The notes beneath the pieces are model-generated. The model was given only the letters and a program-made list of their open reading frames with translations, made no database searches and had not been told where the DNA came from. From positions 620,001 to 684,000 of the forward strand of contig OW818676.1 in the NCBI GenBank assembly GCA_942493235.1: a stretch of DNA of 64,000 nt, written 5' to 3'. Below, piece after piece: positions 58,262-64,000 of the stretch. Source of the DNA: ENR-C587 sp942493235. GTDB lineage: Bacteria; Bacteroidota; Ignavibacteria; Kapaibacteriales; UBA2268. Each line of letters begins with the position of its first letter. Positions within the stretch are counted from its first letter, which is position 1. The position numbers and the translations under genes were made by a program.

Positions 58262-60199
58262 ATGAAAAAATTTATAAAAAAATCAACTATTAGTATATTA
58301 TTTGCTATGTTTGCCGCACTATCGATATTTAATCCTGCAACAGCCCAGGATACGAAATTTCGTGAACAAGCTTGGCGATTCGGATTAAATTTAGCCATAC
58401 AGTCCAATTCCGGTTGTTTGGGATGGCAACAGCTTTACCAGTCCGATTTTAATTTTCATTCTCCACAGGATGATATTGATTTGGTTGATGGTACCGGATG
58501 GGGACCATATATAGGCATATTCGGAGAATATTTTTCAGAGAGTTGGTGGGGCATTCAAGTACGTATTTCTTATGATTCAAGAAATGCACTTGTAATTGAC
58601 GATACACGATTGCCAATCCCTTCTTTTGATACAAAAATGAGCTATTTGACTATTGAGCCATTATTCAGAATTGACCAACATGTAATTCCTAATCTGAATT
58701 TCTATGCCGGTCCGGTAATAGCAATAAATCTAACTTCAACATTTGATTATAAAATCGATGAAAACAAATCCGAAACTATATCGGATATTGATGTAAAAGA
58801 TGTAAATAATCTTACTTATGGATTAATGGGTGGATTTGCTTATGACATAAAGTTCTATGATTTTGATTACAGAACATCATTATATGTTTCTCCATTCTTT
58901 GACTGCTCATGGCTTGCAAATCAGAAAAAAAGTGTTAATGCTACAGACCAGAATTCAGTTAATGACGTATGGTCAACATTAAGCTATAGATTAGGCGTTA
59001 GACTGTCTTATGAGCATGAAAACGGCAGCCTAATAGATTCAAATCAAAGGGTATATATGATTATGCCACCTGATAATACAATATTAACCAAACAAGTAAC
59101 AGGATATTTCCCGATTCATCCTTATGTATTTTTTGACAAAGGAAGCCAAAATATACCACCGAGATATATACTGTTAACTAAAGAAGAAGTGCAGACCTTT
59201 AACGAAGCTGAACTTGAAAACTTCAAAAAAGGTGAGATGACTGTTAAAGAAACTAATGTAAATCAGTTGATGACTACTTATTATAACAATATAAATATCT
59301 ATGGCGATAGGATGAGGAAAAATCCAAATGAAAATCTTACATTAGTAGCCAGCGACCCTGACGCTAATAATGCAGATGCCAGTGCTTTAGTTATTAAAGA
59401 TTATTTGGTAAACAGTTTTGGAATAGATTCCAATAGAATCAAGATTTCAATATCGGCTCCGAAAACTCCTTCCGGCACAGCATATACCGAACCGGTTTCA
59501 AAAAAATTAATTGATGACGAAAATAGAAGAGTAACATTCGTATTCAATGATGCAAAGATGACCAAACCATTACCTTATACTATTAGAGATGAATCTTCAA
59601 TCAATAATGATATAATATTCTCAATAGCAAAAACCGAAGCATTGAAAAGCTGGGACTTGACTATAACCGGCGAAGATAGAGAAATGTATTATGGACCGTT
59701 CTACAGCTATTCTGAAAGGATTAATCCTGCCGAAATAATGAGCAATTTAGAATCAGGCAAGTATAAAGCTAAAGTAGTGGTTACTGATATTGATGGTAAG
59801 ATAACTGAAGAAATTATCCCATTTAAATTATCAAAAGAAAAAGAAGTAAAAAATGCTTCCAGATACCTGATGATATTTGAATATAACCAATCAGATGCTA
59901 TTGCCTCTTATGAAACTAAAATAAGAAATGAAATTGTACCGGGTATATTACCTACAGACAATGTAGTAATTCACGGGCATACCGATGTAATCGGCACAGC
60001 CGAAGGAAATAGAATATTAGCTCAAGAAAGAGCTGACCAAGCCAAAAGAATAATTGAAGACCAATTAGAAAAAGAAAACAAAACAGTACCTGTAGAAGCT
60101 CTTGGTATCGGGCAAACTATTAATCCATATACGTTTAACAATCAGTACCCTGAGGGAAGAATGTATAACAGAAATATTTTTGTTGAAGTAATTAAATAA
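58262..60199 (+). CDS. OmpA-family outer membrane protein
   Basis: A 645-residue envelope protein with a signal peptide (KKSTISILFAMFAALSIF ... ATAQ). Residues ~30-260 look like an outer-membrane beta-barrel (WRFGLNLAIQSNSG, WGIQVRISYDSRN, LTYGLMGGFAYDIKF). Two OmpA-like parts follow: a partial one near 350-430 (LTLVASDPDANNADASALVI, NRRVTFVF) and a full peptidoglycan-binding domain at the C-terminus (VVIHGHTDVIGTAEGNRILA, RADQAKRIIEDQ, MYNRNIFVEV). It would tether the outer membrane to peptidoglycan. AAGG precedes the ATG, and the conserved hairpin lies upstream. Confidence 0.85.
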   Translation: MKKFIKKSTISILFAMFAALSIFNPATAQDTKFREQAWRFGLNLAIQSNSGCLGWQQLYQSDFNFHSPQDDIDLVDGTGWGPYIGIFGEYFSESWWGIQVRISYDSRNALVIDDTRLPIPSFDTKMSYLTIEPLFRIDQHVIPNLNFYAGPVIAINLTSTFDYKIDENKSETISDIDVKDVNNLTYGLMGGFAYDIKFYDFDYRTSLYVSPFFDCSWLANQKKSVNATDQNSVNDVWSTLSYRLGVRLSYEHENGSLIDSNQRVYMIMPPDNTILTKQVTGYFPIHPYVFFDKGSQNIPPRYILLTKEEVQTFNEAELENFKKGEMTVKETNVNQLMTTYYNNINIYGDRMRKNPNENLTLVASDPDANNADASALVIKDYLVNSFGIDSNRIKISISAPKTPSGTAYTEPVSKKLIDDENRRVTFVFNDAKMTKPLPYTIRDESSINNDIIFSIAKTEALKSWDLTITGEDREMYYGPFYSYSERINPAEIMSNLESGKYKAKVVVTDIDGKITEEIIPFKLSKEKEVKNASRYLMIFEYNQSDAIASYETKIRNEIVPGILPTDNVVIHGHTDVIGTAEGNRILAQERADQAKRIIEDQLEKENKTVPVEALGIGQTINPYTFNNQYPEGRMYNRNIFVEVIK

Positions 60200-60219
60200 T
60201 TTTATTTGATAGTGAAATA

Positions 60220-60245
60220 TATCCCCGTTTTTGAAAACGGGGATA
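60220..60245 (+). terminator. Hairpin between OmpA and lmo0937-like genes
   Basis: TATCCCCGTTTT and AAAACGGGGATA are 12 bp inverted arms with a minimal loop. No T-run follows, so partial termination or mRNA end protection within the gene run is plausible. Confidence 0.5.
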
Positions 60246-60277
60246 ATCATTAAAGAAATACAGAAAGGGAAAATATC

Positions 60278-60427
60278 ATGTTGTATTTAATAGCAGTCGT
60301 TTTTATAATCTTATGGCTACTTGGATTGTTAACTTCTTATACTTTGAGTGGATTTATTCATGTGCTTTTAGTAATAGCCCTCATTATGGTATTAGTCAGA
60401 TTAATACAAGGAAGTAAAAAATTATGA
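60278..60427 (+). CDS. lmo0937-family small membrane protein
   Basis: A 49-residue protein, LYLIAVVFIILWLLGLLTSY then TLSGFIHVLLVIALIMVLVR, with two hydrophobic helices and a short basic tail. The L-Y-x-I-A-V-x-x-I-x-x-W-L-L-G start and G-x-x-I-H-x-L-L-V-I-A centre match the lmo0937 family, found in stress-linked gene runs. AAAGGGA lies upstream. Its stop overlaps the next start (ATGA). Confidence 0.78.
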   Translation: MLYLIAVVFIILWLLGLLTSYTLSGFIHVLLVIALIMVLVRLIQGSKKL

Positions 60428-60690
60428 GAAATCAAGAAGACAAAATATACAAAACCAAAATTAGCAATTTGTTTTCGTATAGTAAAAAACCACTATTAAT
60501 AGCGTTTATAGTATTGATAATTCTATTTATTCTTTTTGTAGGAGGTGCTATAATAGTTACAGCCGGCAATACGAAGTTTATAGAAAGCGGATGGGAAAGT
60601 GCAATCAGCTGGATGTGGGTACCTGCATTCCTTAGTTTAACACTTAGTATTTTAACGGGAATGTCCCTCTTCTCAAAAAAGAATATTTAG
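60424..60690 (+). CDS. Small two-helix membrane protein, unknown
   Basis: An 88-residue protein with a charged N-terminus and two transmembrane segments (LLIAFIVLIILFILFVGGAI and SWMWVPAFLSLTLSILTGMS). No family recognised. Coupled by ATGA overlap to the lmo0937-like gene, so the two probably work together in the inner membrane. Confidence 0.65.
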   Translation: MRNQEDKIYKTKISNLFSYSKKPLLIAFIVLIILFILFVGGAIIVTAGNTKFIESGWESAISWMWVPAFLSLTLSILTGMSLFSKKNI

Positions 60691-60757
60691 ATTTATATAA
60701 AAGCTTTTGCTTATTAATAAAATAATAACAAATCAAATAATTTAAAAGGAAAGAATA

Positions 60758-61414
60758 ATGGAACTTATCAAATATCCGATGGCGTTAGTATTATCATTAC
60801 TAATGTTGACAATAATCAATATTGCGGGCTGCAGCTCAACAGGTATTGAACGTTCAAAATCAGCAACTACTACTATGGAAACCGTTGACAGCGATATCAA
60901 ATTAGTTGTCGTGCAATTAGATGCTACCGGAGCATCGTTAGATGAACTTATGAAACCGGGGCAATCGGACGTTAAAAAGGCTTTTGACCTATTTTCAGCA
61001 AATACATTAAAAATGGAAAAAATGGAAAAAGACTTTAGTAAACATGCTGACGAAATGAAAGCAAATGGAAAAGATTATTTTTCAGAATGGCAAAAAGAAG
61101 GTGCTAAATATAAAAATCCCCGAATTCAGGAGCTTAGCGAACAACGCCGTTCTGCATTAGGCGATACTTACGGTAAAATTTCCGAAAGTAGCCGAGGCAT
61201 GAAAGAAGCATTTAAAACTTATATATCCGATATTAAAGAAATTCAAATATATTTATCCAACGATTTGACTACAGGCGGAATTGAAGCTATTACCGGAATT
61301 TCAAGGAAAGTAGTTAACGACGGCGATAATCTTAAATATACGATTAGAAATGTTCAGTCGGCAATTGAAAGTGCGAGATTAGAAATGGCACAGACCGGCG
61401 TATCTAACAATTAA
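60758..61414 (+). CDS. DUF2959-like coiled-coil lipoprotein
   Basis: A 218-residue lipoprotein (Cys25 in NIAGCSS). The mature part is helical and charged: ATTTMETVDSDIKLVVVQLD, then FSKHADEMKANGKDYFSEWQ, YKNPRIQELSEQRRSALGDT and a C-terminal helix VNDGDNLKYTIRNVQSAIES. The order W-x-x-E...Y-x-N-x-x-x-x-x-x-S matches DUF2959, but the match is moderate. Probably periplasmic; function unknown. Confidence 0.58.
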   Translation: MELIKYPMALVLSLLMLTIINIAGCSSTGIERSKSATTTMETVDSDIKLVVVQLDATGASLDELMKPGQSDVKKAFDLFSANTLKMEKMEKDFSKHADEMKANGKDYFSEWQKEGAKYKNPRIQELSEQRRSALGDTYGKISESSRGMKEAFKTYISDIKEIQIYLSNDLTTGGIEAITGISRKVVNDGDNLKYTIRNVQSAIESARLEMAQTGVSNN

Positions 61415-61474
61415 ATATTAATAATAGCAGGTGATTTTTGATATTATTTGCTATATAATTGAAAATCAATTAAA

Positions 61475-61948
61475 ATGAGAATTCCAATGAAAAATTCAAC
61501 TAAATCAGTTCTTATGTCAATTTTAAGTTTTGGTGCTGTAATCATCGGTACTGCAATTGCTCAGCATAAAAAAAATTCAGTAGAGAGCGGAGGCTGGGCA
61601 ACGAGAAACAAGTATTTCAAAATATTTAATAGAAGGACGATACAGTCTATTATCGGCGAAGTAATCAGTATAAATACTTTTATACCATTAAAGGGAATGA
61701 CTCTCGGTGTTCACCTAATGTTAAAGACAGATAAAGGGGTTATTTCCGCTCATTTGGGTCCGACTTGGTATTTGGAAAATCAAAATTTTAAAATTGATTC
61801 AAAAGAAAAAATTGAAGTAATTGGTTCTTTCGTTATTTATAATGGCAAACCAACTATTATATCAATTGAACTCCGTCGGGATACGGAAGTGCTAAAATTA
61901 CGTGATTGGTACGGGCTTCCGTTCTGGCATGGCATTAGCAATAAATAG
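61475..61948 (+). CDS. Exported or membrane-anchored protein with OB-like core
   Basis: 157 residues with an N-terminal hydrophobic segment (SVLMSILSFGAVIIGTAIAQ). The core is GEVISINTFIPLKGMTLGVH, LMLKTDKGVISAHLGPTWYL, and KIEVIGSFVIYNGKPTIISI, ending LKLRDWYGLPFWHG. Similar proteins, annotated only as hypothetical or DNA-binding, carry the same HLGPxWYL and LRDxxGxPxW blocks. I infer a small OB-fold periplasmic protein. Starts at 61475 or the second Met at 61487. Confidence 0.6.
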   Translation: MRIPMKNSTKSVLMSILSFGAVIIGTAIAQHKKNSVESGGWATRNKYFKIFNRRTIQSIIGEVISINTFIPLKGMTLGVHLMLKTDKGVISAHLGPTWYLENQNFKIDSKEKIEVIGSFVIYNGKPTIISIELRRDTEVLKLRDWYGLPFWHGISNK

Positions 61949-62116
61949 TATAATATCATTTACTGCTTGAAATATAATATTTGATATCAACTTGTGGCTA
62001 AAAAAGCTGTGTGAAGTTCTTTGATTACTGTTAATAATTTTTCGCATTGATTATATGCCCACGCTGAAGTGGCTGTGTGAAAATCGTAAAATTAGAATTC
62101 CTACGAGAGTTTGTAT

Positions 62117-62136
62117 CCCCACGCTGAAGCGTGGGG
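62117..62136. repeat. CCCCACGC hairpin element
   Basis: CCCCACGC-TGAA-GCGTGGGG: an 8 bp perfect stem with a TGAA loop, the cleanest member of the family, flanked by GTTGATTAG as at 41698 and 48351. Confidence 0.7.
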
Positions 62137-62153
62137 TTGATTAGAGAAGAAGA

Positions 62154-62207
62154 TAAAAACTGCGGGAATTTGCAGTAGAATAATAGTATTTACACAGCCT
62201 CTAAAGC
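62154..62207. repeat. 54 bp unit, copy 1
   Basis: TAAAAACTGCGGGAATTTGC at the left to TTTACACAGCCTCTAAAGC at the right. It is repeated almost exactly at 62300-62353. Each lies next to a CCCCACGC hairpin. Confidence 0.8.
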
Positions 62208-62243
62208 CTTGGGAATAGGAATCCATCAACGTATCATTATCAA

Positions 62244-62263
62244 CCCCACGCTTCAGCGTGGGG
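62244..62263. repeat. CCCCACGC hairpin element, opposite orientation
   Basis: CCCCACGC-TTCA-GCGTGGGG, the reverse complement of the 62117 element including the loop. Confidence 0.7.
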
Positions 62264-62299
62264 GAATTGGGCAAAAGAATATTGAATAGATGTGGCGGT

Positions 62300-62353
62300 A
62301 AAAAACTGCGGGAATTTGCAGTAGAATAATAGTATTTACACAGCCTCTAAAGC
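62300..62353. repeat. 54 bp unit, copy 2
   Basis: Direct repeat of 62154-62207 at 146 bp distance, without visible differences over 53-54 positions, so the duplication is recent or maintained. Confidence 0.8.
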
Positions 62354-62629
62354 GTGGAGTTGAATATAGAGGACATTATAATTGCAGATATATGCAATAG
62401 CTTAGAAATATTTACAGTTTCTCTTTAGCAATAGGAACGGCAAGAAGCGATACATTTTGTTTGAAATAATATATAAAAAGATATTCTGAGATACCTTTAC
62501 AGTTATGCTTTAATTGTATAGGTAACGACATATAAGCGGTATTAATATTGAATAAATTTGAAGCAACTATGAAGGTAGCAAGATATTCAAAGTCCGGCAG
62601 ATACGGAATATTTTAAAAGAGTGTTTGTT

Positions 62630-62750
62630 TAGAAAGACTTTGTCAATACGGGCGAAGCGAAGAATCGATTACATAACAATTAGATACAGAAGATTAGATC
62701 TTTCGCTTCGCTCAACATGACTATATTAAGAACTAATTCGACAGCCTTTG
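62630..62750. repeat. Dispersed inverted-repeat element, diverged copy
   Basis: GGGCGAAGCGAAGAATCGAT and GATCTTTCGCTTCGCTCAAC form the internal hairpin of the family also seen at 25878, and ...CGACAGCCT resembles its right end. It is more diverged than the other copies. Confidence 0.5.
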
Positions 62751-62823
62751 TTTTTATACGATTTTAATGGCTATATCATAGAATTTAAATTACATTTTTA
62801 AAAATTATTTAAAGAGAACCTTT

Positions 62824-64000
62824 ATGAATATATTATTAGTTTACCCGGAGGTTCCTGATACGTTCTGGAGTTTTAAGAATGCACTTAGATTTATTCGTAA
62901 GAAAGCATCATCTCAGCCTCTCGGGCTATTAACAATAGCGGCTTTACTCCCTGAAAAATGGGAGAAGAAATTAATTGACTTAAATACTAAAAAATTAACT
63001 CAGACCGATATAGAGTGGGCGGATTACGTATTTATTAGTGCTATGAGCATTCAGAAAAAATCAGTATTGGAAATAATCAAACTATGTAAAGATTCGGGTA
63101 TTAAAATCGTAGCCGGTGGTCCGCTATTTACAGCAGAATACGAACAATTTGATACAGTTGACCATCTGGTATTAAACGAAGGTGAAATCACACTAAAACT
63201 ATTTTTAGAAGATTTAGCTCAAGGAATAGCTAAACGATTATATACTACAAAGGAATTTGCCGATATAAAAGAATCTCCAACTCCGATGTGGGAATTAGTG
63301 GATTTAAAAAGCTATGCTTCTATTAATATTCAATATTCCAGGGGTTGCCCTTTTAATTGTGATTTTTGTAATATAACAACATTTCTGGGGCATAAGTCTC
63401 GCACAAAAAGTGCTGTACAAGTAATTAAAGAGCTAGACTCGCTATACGAATTAGGATGGCGGAAAAATGTATTTTTTGTAGATGATAATTTTATTGGTAA
63501 TAAGCAAATACTAAAAAAAGAACTTCTGCCTGCACTAATACAATGGATTAAAGGAAAAAAAGGAATATCCTTCTATACCGAAGCCTCGATTAATTTGGCA
63601 GATGATAAGGAATTAATGATGATGATGGTTGATGCCGGATTTGATATGGTGTTTATCGGAATTGAAACACCGGACGAAATAAGCCTTGCCGAATGTAATA
63701 AAAAGCAAAACATGAACCGCGACTTAATCGGTAGCGTGCAGCAAATTCAAAGATCAGGGCTTCAAGTACAAGCCGGATTTATCATCGGCTTTGATAATGA
63801 CACACAATCAACATTCCAAAGATTAGTTGATTTTATTCAAAAAAGCGGAATAGTTACTTCTATGGTGGGCTTATTACAAGCCCCTGCTGACACTTTGCTC
63901 TACAAAAGGCTAAAAAAAGAAGGGCGTATAATTGACAATATGACCGGAGACAATGTTGACGGAACTACAAATATAATTCCGCTAATGAATATAGAAACTT
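62824..64000 (+). CDS. B12-binding radical SAM protein (partial, cut by window end)
   Basis: The visible 392 residues start at an ATG with AGAGAACC upstream. An N-terminal cobalamin-binding Rossmann-like domain (LLVYPEVPDTFWSFKNALRF, PLGLLTIAALLPEKWEKKLI, VAGGPLFTAEYEQF) precedes a radical SAM barrel with the 4Fe-4S cysteines C175-x3-C179-x2-C182 (RGCPFNCDFCNI), FFVDDNFIGN and VFIGIETP. The arrangement matches the group with a C-terminal DUF4070 domain, which includes the hopanoid C-2 methylase HpnP and many uncharacterised relatives. The C-terminus, which would help decide, is outside the window. Likely a methyltransferase or other radical chemistry. Confidence 0.82.
   Translation, partial: MNILLVYPEVPDTFWSFKNALRFIRKKASSQPLGLLTIAALLPEKWEKKLIDLNTKKLTQTDIEWADYVFISAMSIQKKSVLEIIKLCKDSGIKIVAGGPLFTAEYEQFDTVDHLVLNEGEITLKLFLEDLAQGIAKRLYTTKEFADIKESPTPMWELVDLKSYASINIQYSRGCPFNCDFCNITTFLGHKSRTKSAVQVIKELDSLYELGWRKNVFFVDDNFIGNKQILKKELLPALIQWIKGKKGISFYTEASINLADDKELMMMMVDAGFDMVFIGIETPDEISLAECNKKQNMNRDLIGSVQQIQRSGLQVQAGFIIGFDNDTQSTFQRLVDFIQKSGIVTSMVGLLQAPADTLLYKRLKKEGRIIDNMTGDNVDGTTNIIPLMNIET

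Larger units (their letters stand above)
61949..62823. other. Long intergenic region, dense small repeats
   Basis: No gene in ~875 bp. It contains a degenerate CCCACGCTGAAG site (near 62050), two CCCCACGC hairpins in opposite orientation (62117, 62244), two near-identical 54 bp units (62154, 62300), a decayed third (about 62396-62428), and a diverged copy of the GAAGCGAAGAATC inverted-repeat element (about 62630-62750). Confidence 0.65.

Noticed and set aside
1..64000. tRNA, rRNA or replication origin
   Set aside because: I looked for cloverleaf TTC/acceptor patterns, rRNA-like blocks and DnaA-box clusters in the gaps and saw none, but a tool search would be decisive.

Overview
The window is AT-rich bacterial DNA that uses the standard bacterial code (TGA is a genuine stop, for example at the end of rplX). 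Several traits point to the Bacteroidota/Ignavibacteriota/Kapabacteria (FCB) side of the tree. Three large secreted proteins end in type IX secretion (T9SS) sorting domains. Promoters fit the Bacteroidota pattern TTG-N18-20-TAnnTTTG. The regulators are of Bacteroidota type, and intergenic regions are littered with short dispersed repeats. I cannot name a genus from the sequence.

Layout. (1) 1-5.8 kb: a secreted M3 peptidase, an MqnA-like protein, a C_GCAxxG_C_C protein, a barrel-like protein and a YARHG-domain protein. (2) 5.8-25.2 kb: one uninterrupted str-S10-spc-alpha supercluster from rpsL to rplQ, with two tandem promoters in front and a terminator behind. It lacks adk and rpsD, carries a zinc-free L36 (rpmJ), and has unusual extensions on L5, S17 and L17. 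(3) 25.2-28.4 kb: a DUF2867 protein, a lipocalin-like lipoprotein and a YhcG nuclease gene broken by one nonsense codon. (4) 28.5-32.0 kb, minus strand: a compact operon with a thioesterase, a UPF0251/DUF134 regulator, a zinc-ribbon protein, a Cys/Met-metabolism PLP enzyme and an Mrp ATPase fused to a NifX/NifB-like domain. A palindrome overlaps its promoter. (5) 32.2-41.5 kb: ABC-F ATPase, GxxExxY protein, AraC-GyrI regulator, a recently duplicated lipoprotein gene, alpha-amylase, ThpR and an AAA ATPase. (6) 41.8-47.9 kb: two T9SS cargo proteins, one a metallopeptidase with a heptanucleotide repeat at its start, and a glycosyltransferase. (7) 48.8-61.9 kb: an HMA-AraC regulator, a 2303-residue ice-binding-fold protein with 17 choice-of-anchor-D-like repeats and a T9SS tail, then a run of small envelope or stress-type genes (CsbD-like, lipoproteins, cupin, OmpA, lmo0937-like). 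(8) 62.8 kb to the end: a B12-binding radical SAM enzyme cut by the window edge.

The most system-like candidates are the DUF134/Mrp-NifX/PLP-lyase operon, which plausibly links sulfur mobilisation to Fe-S carrier function under its own regulator, and the envelope island. In that island the giant adhesin-like gene and the OmpA gene share the same bulged hairpin about 30 nt before their start codons. Intergenic DNA holds at least four repeat families: a ~130 bp element with terminal inverted repeats, a CCCCACGC hairpin, a 54 bp unit and a Bacteroidota-style GTCTGAAC element. I saw no tRNA, rRNA, CRISPR array, transposase or replication origin.
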